In this document: piece after piece, positions 42,669 through 52,688 of the stretch
How positions within the stretch are numbered: position 1 is the stretch's first letter
Layout: every line of letters starts with the position of its first letter
DNA from: Oscillospiraceae bacterium
GTDB lineage: Bacteria > Bacillota > Clostridia > Oscillospirales > Ruminococcaceae
Direction: 5' to 3'
Assembly: GCA_017550285.1 (NCBI GenBank)
Contig: JAFZPP010000004.1
Location: forward strand, 42,329 to 106,328
Length of the DNA stretch: 64,000 nt
The notes under the pieces: generated by a model
What the model saw: the letters and a program-made list of their open reading frames with translations, nothing else
Told to the model about the DNA's origin: nothing
The model's database searches: none
Translations under genes and position numbers: made by a program

Positions 42669-45293
42669 TTACTTGCGGAGTGCAGCCTGTGCCGCAGCCA
42701 GTCTTGCGATCGGCACACGGAACGGCGAGCAGGAAACATAATCCAGACCGATCTGGTGGCAGAACTCGACAGAGGACGGATCACCGCCGTGCTCACCGCA
42801 GATACCGCAGTGGAGCTTCGGATTGACCGGCTTGCCCAGCTCGATTGCCATCTTCATCAGCTTGCCGACGCCGACCTGATCCAGCTTTGCGAACGGATCG
42901 TTCTCAAAGATCTTGGTGTCATAGTATGCGCCGAGGAACTTGCCTGCATCGTCACGGGAGAAGCCGAAGGTCATCTGCGTGAGGTCATTGGTACCGAAGC
43001 AGAAGAAGTCAGCTTCCTTTGCGATGTCATCAGCGGTCAGTGCTGCACGCGGGATCTCGATCATGGTACCGATCTCGTACTCCAGCTTTGCGCCTGCTGC
43101 TGCGATGGTCTCATCAGCAGTCTTCTTGACAACATCCTTCACGTACTTGAGCTCCTTGACTTCGCCGACCAGCGGGATCATGATCTCCGGCTTGACGGTC
43201 CAGTCAGCGTGCTTCTTCTGTACGTTGATTGCTGCCTTGATGACAGCCTTGGTCTGCATTGCTGCGATTTCCGGATAGGTGACAGCCAGACGGCAGCCGC
43301 GGTGACCCATCATCGGGTTGAACTCGTGGAGAGAAGCGATGATCGCCTTGATCTGCTCAACGGTCTTGCCCTGTGCGTCAGCCAGTGCCTTGATATCAGC
43401 CTCTTCGGTCGGAACGAACTCGTGAAGCGGCGGATCCAGGAAACGAATGGTAACAGGGTTGCCCTCGAGAGCCTCATAGAGAGCCTCGAAGTCTGCCTGC
43501 TGCATCGGCTCGATCTTTGCCAGAGCTGCCTCGCGCTGCTCAACAGTATCTGCGCAGATCATCTCACGGAATGCAGCGATTCTGGACGGCTCGAAGAACA
43601 TGTGCTCGGTACGGCAGAGACCGATACCCTCAGCGCCAAGCTCTCTTGCCTTCTTTGCATCTGCCGGCGTATCAGCGTTCGTGCGGACCTTGAGCTTGCG
43701 GAACTTGTCTGCCCAGCCCATAACTCTGCCGAACTCGCCTGCGATCTGTGCGTCAACCGTCGGGATGATGCCCTTGTAGATGTTACCGGTGGTACCGTCA
43801 ATGGAGATCGGATCGCCTTCCTTGAAGGTCTCGCCTGCGAGCGTGAAGACCTTGTTTGCCTCGTCCATATTGATCTCGGAGCAGCCGGAAACACAGCAGG
43901 TACCCATACCGCGGGCAACAACAGCTGCGTGAGAGGTCATACCGCCGCGGACAGTCAGGATACCCTGAGATGCCTTCATACCGGTGATGTCCTCCGGAGA
44001 GGTCTCCAGACGAACGAGAACGACCTTTTCGCCGCGAGCGTTCCATGCCTCAGCGTCATCAGCAGTAAAGACAACCTTACCGCAAGCTGCGCCGGGGGAT
44101 GCACCGAGACCCTTGCCGAGCGGCTTTGCAGCCTTCAGAGCCTTTGCATCGAACTGCGGGTGAAGCAGGGTGTCGAGGTTACGAGGATCAATCATCAGAA
44201 CTGCCTCTTCCTCGGTCTTCATGCCTTCGTCAACGAGATCGCAAGCGATCTTGAGTGCTGCCGGAGCAGTTCTCTTACCGTTGCGGCACTGGAGCATGTA
44301 GAGCTTCTTATTCTCGACAGTGAACTCCATATCCTGCATATCATGATAGTGCTCCTCGAGGATGTTGCAGACCTTGATGAACTCTGCGTATGCATCCGGG
44401 AACTCTTCTTCCATCTGTGCGATCGGCATCGGGGTACGGACACCTGCAACGACGTCCTCGCCCTGTGCGTTCTTCAGGAACTCACCCATGAGCTTCTTCT
44501 CGCCGGTTGCCGGGTCACGGGTAAATGCAACACCGGTACCGCAGTCATCGCCCATGTTGCCGAATGCCATCATCTGCACGTTGACAGCAGTACCCCAGGA
44601 ATACGGGATATCGTTGTCGCGGCGGTAGACGTTTGCACGCGGGTTGTCCCAGGAACGGAAAACAGCCTTGATTGCGCCCATGAGCTGCTCCTTCGGATCG
44701 GTCGGGAAGTCCTCACCGATCTTTGCCTTGTACTCAGCCTTGAACTGCTCAGCGAGCTCCTTGAGGTCAGCAGCGGTCAGCTCAACGTCCTGCTTGACGC
44801 CGCGGTCAGCCTTCATCTTGTCGATGAGCTCCTCAAAGTACTTCTTGCCGACTTCCATAACGACGTCGGAATACATCTGGATGAATCTTCTGTAGCAGTC
44901 ATAAGCCCAGCGCTCGTTGTTGGACTTTGCAGCCATGGTCTTAACAACCTCTTCGTTCAGACCGAGGTTGAGGATCGTATCCATCATGCCGGGCATGGAT
45001 GCTCTTGCGCCCGAACGGACAGAAACGAGCAGCGGATTCTCCTTGTCACCGAACTTCTTGCCGGTGATGCCTTCCATCTTGACAATGTACTCTTCGATTT
45101 CAGCCATGATCTCAGGATTGATCTGACGGCCGTCCTCGTAGTACTGTGTGCAAGCCTCGGTAGAAATGGTAAAGCCCTGCGGAACCGGAAGACCGATGTT
45201 GGTCATCTCAGCGAGGTTCGCGCCCTTACCGCCGAGGAGCTCACGCATGTTTGCGTTACCCTCAGAGAAGAGGTAACAATATTTTTTGCCCAT
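42669..45293 (-). CDS. ppdK: Pyruvate, phosphate dikinase
   Basis: An 874-aa enzyme interconverting pyruvate, ATP and phosphate with PEP, AMP and pyrophosphate. In anaerobes it replaces or supplements pyruvate kinase and can drive gluconeogenesis. I choose ATG 45293 (MGKKYCYLFSEGN), nine bases after TGGAGG. The N-terminal ATP-grasp domain begins GGKGANLAEMTNIGLPVPQGF. The swivelling domain has the phospho-His in GGMTSHAAVVARGMG. The C-terminal PEP/pyruvate barrel includes GLCRTEHMFF, GTNDLTQMTFGFSRDD and CGICGEHGGDP. Full length. Codon choice is strikingly biased (AAC, GAG, CTG), as in highly expressed genes. Confidence 0.98.
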   Translation of the reverse strand: MGKKYCYLFSEGNANMRELLGGKGANLAEMTNIGLPVPQGFTISTEACTQYYEDGRQINPEIMAEIEEYIVKMEGITGKKFGDKENPLLVSVRSGARASMPGMMDTILNLGLNEEVVKTMAAKSNNERWAYDCYRRFIQMYSDVVMEVGKKYFEELIDKMKADRGVKQDVELTAADLKELAEQFKAEYKAKIGEDFPTDPKEQLMGAIKAVFRSWDNPRANVYRRDNDIPYSWGTAVNVQMMAFGNMGDDCGTGVAFTRDPATGEKKLMGEFLKNAQGEDVVAGVRTPMPIAQMEEEFPDAYAEFIKVCNILEEHYHDMQDMEFTVENKKLYMLQCRNGKRTAPAALKIACDLVDEGMKTEEEAVLMIDPRNLDTLLHPQFDAKALKAAKPLGKGLGASPGAACGKVVFTADDAEAWNARGEKVVLVRLETSPEDITGMKASQGILTVRGGMTSHAAVVARGMGTCCVSGCSEINMDEANKVFTLAGETFKEGDPISIDGTTGNIYKGIIPTVDAQIAGEFGRVMGWADKFRKLKVRTNADTPADAKKARELGAEGIGLCRTEHMFFEPSRIAAFREMICADTVEQREAALAKIEPMQQADFEALYEALEGNPVTIRFLDPPLHEFVPTEEADIKALADAQGKTVEQIKAIIASLHEFNPMMGHRGCRLAVTYPEIAAMQTKAVIKAAINVQKKHADWTVKPEIMIPLVGEVKELKYVKDVVKKTADETIAAAGAKLEYEIGTMIEIPRAALTADDIAKEADFFCFGTNDLTQMTFGFSRDDAGKFLGAYYDTKIFENDPFAKLDQVGVGKLMKMAIELGKPVNPKLHCGICGEHGGDPSSVEFCHQIGLDYVSCSPFRVPIARLAAAQAALRK

Positions 45294-45472
45294 TGGAAAA
45301 ACCTCCATTCTTTGTATACCGGTGTATTTAGGAGATATCTGCGTGCGCAGCTATCCCCTAGACCGGAGATAACACCATTATAACATACTCAGGAATAAAA
45401 ATCCAGTCCCCGACACAAGATTTTTAAGAATCCTGCAATTTTCGGCATTTTCAACAAATCTCCGGAACAGGC

Positions 45473-45501
45473 TTGCAATTTCCGTGAAAATCAGGGATAA
45501 T
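45473..45501 (+). promoter_or_regulatory. Likely promoter of rnhA
   Basis: TTGCAA (45473-45478), 17-bp spacer, GATAAT (45496-45501), about 60 bp before the start codon. Confidence 0.6.
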
Positions 45502-45564
45502 ATAACAAGCTGCGCGTATGTCTGCGCAGGCAAAACGGAGAAATGAGAGGAGCACGGGCAATCC

Positions 45565-46035
45565 ATGATCATTGAAAACGGTCTGCCGCAGGTGCAGATG
45601 TTCTCGGACGGCGCATGCAGCGGCAATCCGGGACCCGGCGGCTGGGGCACGGTCCTGCGGTTTACGGATGCGGCAGGCAAGGTACATGAAAAGGAGCTTT
45701 CGGGCGGTGAGGCGCATACAACGAACAACCGCATGGAGCTCATGGGCGTGATCTCCGGACTGGAGGCACTCAATACACCCTGCGCCGTGACGCTGACAAC
45801 TGACAGCCGCTATGTTGTGGACAGTGTGACGAAGGGCTGGGTCTACGGCTGGAAGAAGAAGGGCTGGATCAAATCCGACAAGAAGCCGGCGCTGAATGTC
45901 GATCTCTGGGAGCGCCTTCTGCCGCTGCTGCAAAAGCATAAGGTGACGTTCGTCTGGGTAAAGGGGCACGCGGGGCATCCGGAAAACGAACGCTGCGACG
46001 CGCTTGCCGTTGCCGAGCGCATGAAGTTTGCATAG
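45565..46035 (+). CDS. rnhA: Ribonuclease HI
   Basis: A 156-aa RNase HI that degrades the RNA of RNA:DNA hybrids. Catalytic carboxylates are visible: Asp in [14 protein letters not shown], Glu in NNRMELMG, Asp in [10 protein letters not shown] and Asp in NERCDALA; the basic handle [14 protein letters not shown] is present. The length is normal. ATG 45565 is preceded by GAGAGGAG at a rather wide spacing. It is monocistronic, upstream of the thiamine operon. Confidence 0.97.
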   Translation: MIIENGLPQVQMFSDGACSGNPGPGGWGTVLRFTDAAGKVHEKELSGGEAHTTNNRMELMGVISGLEALNTPCAVTLTTDSRYVVDSVTKGWVYGWKKKGWIKSDKKPALNVDLWERLLPLLQKHKVTFVWVKGHAGHPENERCDALAVAERMKFA

Positions 46036-46051
46036 GTCTTGATTTTGCATA

Positions 46052-46080
46052 TTGACCTTTTGCATAAAGTGTGTTATAAT
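46052..46080 (+). promoter_or_regulatory. Promoter of the thiamine operon
   Basis: TTGACC (46052-46057), 17-bp spacer, TATAAT (46075-46080), placing the transcript start just before the TPP riboswitch. Confidence 0.85.
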
Positions 46081-46091
46081 AATCAATACAA

Positions 46092-46173
46092 CAGGGAGCT
46101 TGTAAGCAGGCTGAGAGGAAGGCGCCTGAGCCTTCGACCTATAACCTGATTTGGATAATGCCAACGTAGGGAC
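46092..46173 (+). ncRNA. TPP riboswitch (THI element)
   Basis: The conserved core motifs are present in order: GGGAGC, GCTGAGAGGAAGG, CCTTCGACC, then ACCTGATTTGGATAATGCCA and CGTAGGGA. This matches the thiamine pyrophosphate aptamer. A terminator hairpin follows at 46192, so binding of TPP should cause premature termination before thiS. Confidence 0.97.
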
Positions 46174-46191
46174 ATATTGACCCGATATCTG

Positions 46192-46228
46192 CGGGGAGCT
46201 GTGTTTTTGCGCGGCTCCCCGTTTTTTA
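46192..46228 (+). terminator. Riboswitch-controlled terminator before thiS
   Basis: CGGGGAGC pairs with GGCTCCCCG (13-nt loop), followed by TTTTTT. It lies between the TPP aptamer and thiS, the expected expression platform. Confidence 0.9.
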
Positions 46229-46251
46229 TTTGAACCGGAGGTGTATGCATT

Positions 46252-46446
46252 ATGGTAACAGTCAACGGTGCTCCGTCAGACTGCGCAGGCAGCAGCATTG
46301 CAAAGCTCGTTGCGGACGGCGGATATCAGCCGCAGCGCGTTGCCGTCGAGCTGAATGAGCAGATCGTGCCGAAGACGCAGTATGAAAGCACGGTCGTCAA
46401 AGACGGCGACAAGGTCGAAATTGTCGGATTTGTAGGGGGCGGCTGA
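46252..46446 (+). CDS. thiS: Sulfur carrier protein ThiS
   Basis: A 64-aa ubiquitin-like sulfur carrier. The C-terminus ends in VEIVGFVGGG, with the terminal Gly-Gly that is adenylated and thiocarboxylated to supply sulfur for the thiazole ring. It is the first gene after the TPP riboswitch, and AACCGGAGG precedes ATG 46252. ThiF follows after 1 bp. Confidence 0.95.
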   Translation: MVTVNGAPSDCAGSSIAKLVADGGYQPQRVAVELNEQIVPKTQYESTVVKDGDKVEIVGFVGGG

Positions 46447-46447
46447 T

Positions 46448-47086
46448 ATGACAATTCCGACAAAAGAGGAAATGTATGCTGCACTCTGCGAACGGCACGG
46501 CGCGGATATACAGGCGAAATTTGCAGCAGGCGCAGTCGCGGTCTGCGGACTCGGCGGCTTAGGCTCCAATGCCGCAGTGCATCTGGCGCGCGCCGGTGTC
46601 GGCAGGCTGCACCTGATTGACTTCGACCGCGTCGATATTTCCAATCTCAACCGGCAGCAGTATTTCCCCGATCAGCTCGGGCAGTACAAGACCGAAGCAC
46701 TCGCGGAAACGCTGCGCCGCATTGCGCCCTATTGCGAAATCACATCGGAGACCGTGAAGCTGGATGCGAAGAATATTCCGAAGCTGCTGAAAGGATATCC
46801 GGTCATCTGCGAGGCATTTGACCGTGCCGATCAGAAGGCGATGCTCGTCAACTGCGTGCTGGAGCATCTGCCGGAGGCGTATCTGGTCTCCGCGAGCGGT
46901 ATGGCAGGCATCGGTTCTGCAAATGAGATTCAGACACGCAGGATCACTTCGCATTTTTATCTCTGCGGCGACGGCAGAAGCGATGTCGCCGACGGGCTCG
47001 GACTGATCTCGGCGCGTGTCGGGGTCTGCGCGTCCCATGAAGCACATATGATCCTGCGCCTGCTTGCAGGGCTGGAATCATCATAA
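46448..47086 (+). CDS. thiF: ThiS adenylyltransferase ThiF
   Basis: A 212-aa E1-like enzyme that adenylates the ThiS C-terminus. The nucleotide-binding motif is [19 protein letters not shown], followed by [16 protein letters not shown], where Arg and Asp contact [11 protein letters not shown] follows. It is the short ThiF form common in anaerobes, without a rhodanese domain. It begins 1 bp after thiS. The sulfur donor is not encoded here. Confidence 0.95.
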   Translation: MTIPTKEEMYAALCERHGADIQAKFAAGAVAVCGLGGLGSNAAVHLARAGVGRLHLIDFDRVDISNLNRQQYFPDQLGQYKTEALAETLRRIAPYCEITSETVKLDAKNIPKLLKGYPVICEAFDRADQKAMLVNCVLEHLPEAYLVSASGMAGIGSANEIQTRRITSHFYLCGDGRSDVADGLGLISARVGVCASHEAHMILRLLAGLESS

Positions 47087-47105
47087 CAAAGGAGAATCAC
47101 AGAAA

Positions 47106-47876
47106 ATGAACGATGATAAACTCATCATCGCCGGACATGAATTTTCGTCGAGATTCATTCTCGGCTCCGGCAAATATTCCCTCTCGCTGATCGAAGCGGC
47201 TGTCAAATACGCAGGTGCGGAGATCATTACCTGTGCGGTGCGCCGCGCCAATACGAAGGAACAGGAGAATATCCTCGATTATATCCCGAAGGGCGTCACG
47301 CTGCTGCCGAATACCTCCGGCGCGCGCAATGCCGATGAAGCCGTCCGCATCGCAAGACTTGCAAGAGAGCTCGGCTGCGGCGATTTCGTCAAGATCGAGA
47401 TTATGCGCGATACGAAATATCTGCTGCCCGATAACGCGGAGACGGTCAGAGCGACGGAAATCCTCGCAAAAGAGGGCTTTATCGTCATGCCGTACATGTA
47501 TCCCGATCTCAATACGGCGCGTGATCTGGTCAATGCGGGCGCCGCGAGCGTCATGCCGCTGGCATCGCCGATCGGCTCAAACAAGGGTCTTGCAACCAGA
47601 GATTTCATCCAGATTCTGATTGATGAGATCGACCTGCCGGTGATTGTCGATGCCGGAATCGGCAGACCCTCGCAGGCATGTGAAGCAATGGAAATGGGCG
47701 CTGCGGCGGTGATGTCCAATACGGCGCTGGCAACCGCCGGCGATCTGCCGGTCATGGCGGGTGCTTTCCGGCAGGCAATCGAAGCCGGCAGAGCGGCATA
47801 TCTTTCCGGTCTCGGCAGAGTGCTCGTCAGGGGCGCAGCGCCTTCGGATACGCTGACCGGCTTCCTGCATGACTGA
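47106..47876 (+). CDS. thiG: Thiazole synthase
   Basis: A 256-aa ThiG barrel that condenses 1-deoxyxylulose 5-phosphate, dehydroglycine and ThiS thiocarboxylate into the thiazole phosphate. The start at 47106 ([13 protein letters not shown]) follows AAAGGAG; the frame extends upstream into thiF. Motifs: [54 protein letters not shown] in segments. The Schiff-base Lys is probably in FVKIE or nearby; I cannot fix it by eye. Confidence 0.97.
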   Translation: MNDDKLIIAGHEFSSRFILGSGKYSLSLIEAAVKYAGAEIITCAVRRANTKEQENILDYIPKGVTLLPNTSGARNADEAVRIARLARELGCGDFVKIEIMRDTKYLLPDNAETVRATEILAKEGFIVMPYMYPDLNTARDLVNAGAASVMPLASPIGSNKGLATRDFIQILIDEIDLPVIVDAGIGRPSQACEAMEMGAAAVMSNTALATAGDLPVMAGAFRQAIEAGRAAYLSGLGRVLVRGAAPSDTLTGFLHD

Positions 47877-47890
47877 AAGAAGGCGGCATC

Positions 47891-49141
47891 ATGGAAAATG
47901 AATTTCTGATTGATTCGGACGCGCTGTCGCCGGAGGCACTCAAACGAAAGCATCAGCTTGAAAATGATCCTTCCTGCCGCACCGATCATATGGCGTACAT
48001 GGAGGGACAGGAGCAGATTCAGTCCGATATCCGCGAAAAGGTCATGACGGCAGTCGCAGGCTATGATCCGGCACAGTATACCGGCGCGGATGTGCTGCAT
48101 GCGCTTGAAAAGCAGACACTTTCGGTCGATGATCTGAAAGCATTGCTTTCGCCTGCCGCGGAGCCGTTTCTGGAACGCATGGCGGAGCGCGCACGCATCG
48201 AAACGAGAAAGCATTTCGGCAATACGGTCTATCTGTTCACACCGCTGTATATTGCAAATTACTGCGAAAATTACTGCGTTTACTGCGGCTTCAACTGCTA
48301 CAACCATATCCGCAGAATGCGGCTGACGCCGGAGCAGATCGAGCATGAAATGCAGGTCATTGCGGAAAGCGGCATGGAGGAGATTCTGATTCTGACCGGC
48401 GAGAGCCGTGCAAAGAGCGATATTCATTATATCGGCGAGGCATGTAAGCTGGCACGCAAATATTTCCGCATGGTCGGCATCGAAATCTATCCGGTCAATA
48501 CGGAGGATTACCGTTATCTGCATGAATGCGGCGTCGATTATGTCACGGTGTTTCAGGAGACCTACGACACCGATAAATATGAAACGCTGCATCTTGCCGG
48601 ACACAAGCGCGTCTGGCCTTACCGCTTTGAAGCGCAGGAGCGCGCGCTGATGGGCGGCATGCGCGGCGTGGCATGCTCTGCACTGCTCGGGCTTTCCGAT
48701 TTCCGGAAGGATGCGCTTGCATCGGCGCTGCATGTCTATTATCTCCAGCGGAAATATCCGCATGCGGAGGTCTCGCTTTCCTGTCCGCGCCTGCGCCCGA
48801 TCATCAATAACGGCAAAATCAATCCGCATGATGTCGGGGAACGGCAGCTCTGCCAGATCCTCTGTGCCTACCGCATCTTCCTGCCGTTTGCGGGCATCAC
48901 GGTCTCCTCGCGCGAGAGCGCTTCGTTCCGCAACGGCATCGTAAAGATCGCGGCAACGAAGATTTCTGCGGGTGTTTCGACCGGCATCGGCGACCACGAG
49001 AGCAAATATACCGGAAAGGAGAACAGCGAGGAGGGCGATGCGCAGTTTGAAATTGCAGATAACCGCAGTCTTGCGCAGATGTACCGCGATATGAAGGCGG
49101 AAGGCTTGCAGCCCGTGCTGAATGACTATCTCTATGTCTGA
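47891..49141 (+). CDS. thiH: 2-iminoacetate synthase (radical SAM)
   Basis: A 416-aa radical SAM enzyme that cleaves tyrosine to dehydroglycine for thiazole synthesis; it is the anaerobic alternative to ThiO. The cluster motif CX3CX2C appears in NYCENYCVYCGFNCYN. Other ThiH traits are ILTGESRAKSD, VFQETYDTDKYE and a C-terminal segment with GVSTGIGDHESKY. GAAAGAAGGCGG precedes ATG 47891. Its end overlaps the next gene by 20 bp. Confidence 0.96.
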   Translation: MENEFLIDSDALSPEALKRKHQLENDPSCRTDHMAYMEGQEQIQSDIREKVMTAVAGYDPAQYTGADVLHALEKQTLSVDDLKALLSPAAEPFLERMAERARIETRKHFGNTVYLFTPLYIANYCENYCVYCGFNCYNHIRRMRLTPEQIEHEMQVIAESGMEEILILTGESRAKSDIHYIGEACKLARKYFRMVGIEIYPVNTEDYRYLHECGVDYVTVFQETYDTDKYETLHLAGHKRVWPYRFEAQERALMGGMRGVACSALLGLSDFRKDALASALHVYYLQRKYPHAEVSLSCPRLRPIINNGKINPHDVGERQLCQILCAYRIFLPFAGITVSSRESASFRNGIVKIAATKISAGVSTGIGDHESKYTGKENSEEGDAQFEIADNRSLAQMYRDMKAEGLQPVLNDYLYV

Positions 49142-50369
49142 ACTGATCTGTATCACGAACCGGACACTTTGCAGTGACGATTTTCTTGGCAGAATCGAGC
49201 AGATTGCGCAGTTGAAGCCGGACCGGATTATTTTGCGCGAGAAGGATTTGTCCGATTCAGATTATGCATCGCTTGCGGAGCAGGTCATGGATATCTGCCG
49301 GAAATATAGCGTCATCTGCACACTGCACGGGCATCCGGAGGCGGCACTGCGGCTCGGTGCAAAGTCGGTGCATCTGCCGCTGCCGCAGCTCCGGACAACC
49401 GGCGGGGATATCCTGCGGCAGTTTCATGAGACCGGCACATCCTGCCACAGCCTTGATGAGCTGAAAGAGGCGGAACAATACGGCGTATCCTATGTGATTG
49501 CAGGACATATCTTCGAGACGGACTGCAAGCGCGGTTTGCAGGGCAGGGGACTTTCATTCCTGCGTGACATGTGTGCAAATACGCAGCTTCCGGTATACGG
49601 AATCGGCGGCATTTCCGCGGACAATCTGCCTTCCGTGCTGCACTGGGGTGCAGCGGGCGTATGCGTTATGAGCGGCTGTATGCAGCAGCCGGAGCCGGCA
49701 GATTATCTGCAAAATCTGCGGCAGGCGGCAGAAATGCGCATCGGCAGAAATGAGCTGCTTCTCTACGCAATTACCGATCGCGGCTGCATCGGGCAGCGCG
49801 ATTTGTATTCTGCAATCGAGGATGCATGCAAAGGCGGGGCGGCAATCGTCCAGCTCCGCGAAAAGCATGCAGATACGAATGCTCTGATTGAAACCGCAGG
49901 ACAAGCGGCAGCGATCTGTCACCGGTACGGCGTCCGGCTGATTGTCAATGATGACTGGAAGGCGGCGCTGGCAGTCGGTGCGGACGGCGTGCATGTCGGG
50001 ATTACGGATGCGCCTGTCGCAGAAATCCGCAAACAGGTGCCGGACGGCTTCATCATCGGTGCAACGGCGAAAACCATAGAACAGGCGCAGCTTGCGGAAG
50101 CATCCGGCGCAGATTATCTCGGTGTCGGCGCAGTGTTCCCGTCTCCGACGAAAAAGGATGCGATCCGAATTACGCCGGAGCAGTTCCGCGGGATTGCCGG
50201 CAGCGTGCGGATTCCGGCGGTCGCAATCGGCGGCATCACAAAAGAGAATATCACCGCTCTGCACGGACTCGGCGCAGCCGGTGCGGCGGTTGTCTCGGCG
50301 GTGTTCGGTGCAGCAGATATTGAACGCGCCGCGGCGGAAATGAAGCGGCTTGCAGGAGGAATTGTATGA
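49122..50369 (+). CDS. tenI-thiE: TenI-ThiE fusion: thiazole tautomerase and thiamine phosphate synthase
   Basis: A 415-aa protein made of two tandem ThiE-fold barrels. The first (about 1-200) matches TenI: TSCHSLDELKEAE with the catalytic His, then AGHIFETDCKRGLQGRG and GIGGISADNL. It has CTLHGHPEAA where ThiE has the Mg-binding NDD. The second (about 210-410) is a full ThiE with IVQLREK, LIVNDDWKAALAVGADGVHVG in segments, GATAKTIEQA and AIGGITKENI. The fusion would aromatise the thiazole from ThiG/ThiH and then couple it to the pyrimidine. ATG 49134 is an alternative start. It overlaps thiD by 4 bp. Confidence 0.9.
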   Translation: MTISMSELICITNRTLCSDDFLGRIEQIAQLKPDRIILREKDLSDSDYASLAEQVMDICRKYSVICTLHGHPEAALRLGAKSVHLPLPQLRTTGGDILRQFHETGTSCHSLDELKEAEQYGVSYVIAGHIFETDCKRGLQGRGLSFLRDMCANTQLPVYGIGGISADNLPSVLHWGAAGVCVMSGCMQQPEPADYLQNLRQAAEMRIGRNELLLYAITDRGCIGQRDLYSAIEDACKGGAAIVQLREKHADTNALIETAGQAAAICHRYGVRLIVNDDWKAALAVGADGVHVGITDAPVAEIRKQVPDGFIIGATAKTIEQAQLAEASGADYLGVGAVFPSPTKKDAIRITPEQFRGIAGSVRIPAVAIGGITKENITALHGLGAAGAAVVSAVFGAADIERAAAEMKRLAGGIV

Positions 50370-51169
50370 TGAAAACCGCATTGACCATAGCGGGCAGTGA
50401 TTGCAGCGGCGGCGCCGGCATTCAGGCGGATCTCAAAACCATGACTGCAAACGGCGTCTATGGCATGAGCGCAATCACGGCGCTGACGGCACAGAATACG
50501 ACCGGTGTTTCCGGAATCCTTGAGGTGACGCCGGGATTTCTGGCAATGCAGCTCGATAGCGTCTTTACGGATATTGTACCGGATGCGGTCAAGATCGGCA
50601 TGGTGTCCTCGGCGGCGCTGATCGGCGTCATTGCGCAGAAACTGAAACAGTATGACGCAAAGAATATTGTGCTTGATCCGGTCATGGTCGCAACGAGCGG
50701 CGCAAGGCTGATCGGCGAGGATGCAATTTCTTCACTGACGGCGCAGCTGATGCCGCTTGCGATGCTGGTGACGCCGAATATTCCGGAAGCAGAGGTGCTG
50801 ACCGGCAACGAAATCCGCACGCCTTCGGATATGGAGCATGCGGCGCAGCAGATATCCGGCACATACGGCTGTGCGGTGCTGCTCAAGGGCGGTCACAGTC
50901 TCAGTGACGCAAATGATTATCTATGTGCAGGTGCGCTCGGACAGTGGCTTTTCGGGAAACGCATTGACAACCCGAATACGCACGGGACAGGCTGTACGCT
51001 GTCCTCTGCGATTGCGGCAAATCTTGCCAAGGGCTATACAATAGAGGCGGCGGTCACGCGCGCCAAGCAGTATCTTTCCGGTGCGCTTGCCGCGATGCTT
51101 GATCTCGGCAGCGGCAGCGGTCCTGTGCATCACGGATTTGATCTGCACAGCGAATATGCAGAAAACTGA
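50366..51169 (+). CDS. thiD: Hydroxymethylpyrimidine (phosphate) kinase
   Basis: A 267-aa ribokinase-fold enzyme that phosphorylates HMP and HMP-phosphate. Motifs: [21 protein letters not shown], split normally, [24 protein letters not shown] and the anion-hole [18 protein letters not shown] with catalytic Cys. It overlaps tenI-thiE (ATGATG, either Met possible) and is followed 11 bp later by thiC. Confidence 0.97.
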   Translation: MMKTALTIAGSDCSGGAGIQADLKTMTANGVYGMSAITALTAQNTTGVSGILEVTPGFLAMQLDSVFTDIVPDAVKIGMVSSAALIGVIAQKLKQYDAKNIVLDPVMVATSGARLIGEDAISSLTAQLMPLAMLVTPNIPEAEVLTGNEIRTPSDMEHAAQQISGTYGCAVLLKGGHSLSDANDYLCAGALGQWLFGKRIDNPNTHGTGCTLSSAIAANLAKGYTIEAAVTRAKQYLSGALAAMLDLGSGSGPVHHGFDLHSEYAEN

Positions 51170-51180
51170 AAGGAATCATT

Positions 51181-52494
51181 ATGAAACAGTATTATACACA
51201 AATGGAAGCGGCGAAAAAGGGCATTATCACGCCGGAAATGGAAATCGTCGCAAAGAAGGAATATATGGACGCGGAAAAGCTGCGTGCGCTGGTTGCATCG
51301 GGTGAGGTTGCGATTCCCTGCAACATCAATCACAAGGCACTGTCGCCGGAGGGCATCGGCAGCGGGCTGCGGACAAAAATCAATGTCAATCTCGGCATCT
51401 CCGGCGATGCGAAGAATTATGATGTCGAGATGCAGAAGGTCGCGCTTGCGCATCAATTCGGCGCGGAGGCAATCATGGACCTCAGCAATTACGGCAAGAC
51501 CAATACCTTCCGGAAAAAGCTCGTCGCGGAGTCGCCGGCGATGATCGGCACGGTTCCAATGTACGATGCAATCGGGTATCTCGAAAAGGATTTGCTCGAG
51601 ATCACCGCGCAGGATTTTCTGAAGGTTGTACGTGCGCATGCGGAGGAGGGCGTGGATTTCATGACGATTCACGCGGGCATCAACCGCAGAGCCGTCGAGG
51701 CATTCATGCGTGAAGGCAGAAAAATGAACATTGTCTCACGCGGCGGCTCGCTGCTCTTTGCGTGGATGATGATGACCGGCAATGAAAATCCGTTCTATGA
51801 GTATTACGATGAGGTGCTGGAAATTCTGCGTGAATTTGACGTCACGATCAGTCTCGGCGATGCACTCCGTCCGGGCTGCATCGACGATGCGACCGATGCC
51901 GGACAGATTTCGGAGCTGATTGAGCTCGGCAATCTGACGCTTCGTGCATGGGAGAAGGATGTGCAGGTCATGGTCGAGGGTCCGGGGCATATGGCAATGG
52001 ATGAGATTGCGGCGAATATGAAGCTGCAAAAGCGCATCTGCCACAACGCGCCGTTCTACGTCCTCGGACCGCTGGTCACGGATATTTTCCCGGGCTATGA
52101 TCATATTACATCGGCAATCGGCGGTGCAATCGCTGCGGCAAGCGGTGCGGATTTCCTCTGCTATGTCACGCCTGCGGAGCATCTTCGCCTGCCGGATGTC
52201 AATGACGTCAAGGAGGGCATCATCGCTTCCAAAATCGCCGCACATGCCGCGGATATCGCAAAGCGTGTGCCGCATGCGCGGGACCTCGACAACCAAATGG
52301 CAGAGGCACGCCATGAAGTGAACTGGGAGAAGATGTTTGATATCGCTGTGGACCGTGAAAAGGCACAGGCATATTTTGAAAGCACGCCGCCTGCTGACCG
52401 TCACACCTGCTCGATGTGCGGCAAGATGTGCGCCGTGCGGACAACGAACATGATTCTTGCAGGAGAAAAGGTTGAATTCTGTACCGAAAAATAA
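51181..52494 (+). CDS. thiC: Phosphomethylpyrimidine synthase
   Basis: A 437-aa radical SAM enzyme converting aminoimidazole ribotide to HMP-phosphate. GAAAGGAATC precedes ATG 51181. Conserved segments: [23 protein letters not shown] in pieces, [40 protein letters not shown]. The C-terminal cluster motif is [11 protein letters not shown], the shorter CX2CX3C form seen in many anaerobes rather than CX2CX4C. It is the last gene of the thiamine operon, followed by a terminator. Confidence 0.98.
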   Translation: MKQYYTQMEAAKKGIITPEMEIVAKKEYMDAEKLRALVASGEVAIPCNINHKALSPEGIGSGLRTKINVNLGISGDAKNYDVEMQKVALAHQFGAEAIMDLSNYGKTNTFRKKLVAESPAMIGTVPMYDAIGYLEKDLLEITAQDFLKVVRAHAEEGVDFMTIHAGINRRAVEAFMREGRKMNIVSRGGSLLFAWMMMTGNENPFYEYYDEVLEILREFDVTISLGDALRPGCIDDATDAGQISELIELGNLTLRAWEKDVQVMVEGPGHMAMDEIAANMKLQKRICHNAPFYVLGPLVTDIFPGYDHITSAIGGAIAAASGADFLCYVTPAEHLRLPDVNDVKEGIIASKIAAHAADIAKRVPHARDLDNQMAEARHEVNWEKMFDIAVDREKAQAYFESTPPADRHTCSMCGKMCAVRTTNMILAGEKVEFCTEK

Positions 52495-52497
52495 TCC

Positions 52498-52533
52498 GGA
52501 GCCGCGAATCTTTCAAAGGTTCGCGGCTTGTAT
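52498..52533 (+). terminator. Terminator of the thiamine operon
   Basis: AGCCGCGAA pairs with TTCGCGGCT (11-nt loop), followed by TGTATTTTG, a few bases after the thiC stop. Confidence 0.82.
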
Positions 52534-52622
52534 TTTGCGCAGGAGTATGACATACCGCGCCGTGCGCGGCTCCGATTTTACGCCCAGACAGCAAAATCAA
52601 ACGATTAATCTCAATTCTCCCA

Positions 52623-52651
52623 TTGCACTTTCCTGCGTATTATGATATAAT
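52623..52651 (+). promoter_or_regulatory. Promoter of the MBL hydrolase gene
   Basis: TTGCAC (52623-52628), 17-bp spacer, TATAAT (52646-52651), 37 bp before the start codon. Confidence 0.75.
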
Positions 52652-52688
52652 GAGTGTAATCATTCGCGCATGAAGGGAGAGAATTGAA

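Noticed and set aside
42756..45383. Long plus-strand open frame opposite ppdK
   Set aside because: ppdK is a certain gene with extreme codon bias, which removes stop codons from the opposite strand. The antisense product resembles no protein.
52405..52440. Apparent one-residue deletion in the ThiC cluster motif (CX2CX3C)
   Set aside because: The [11 protein letters not shown] form is common in ThiC of anaerobes, so it is not a defect.
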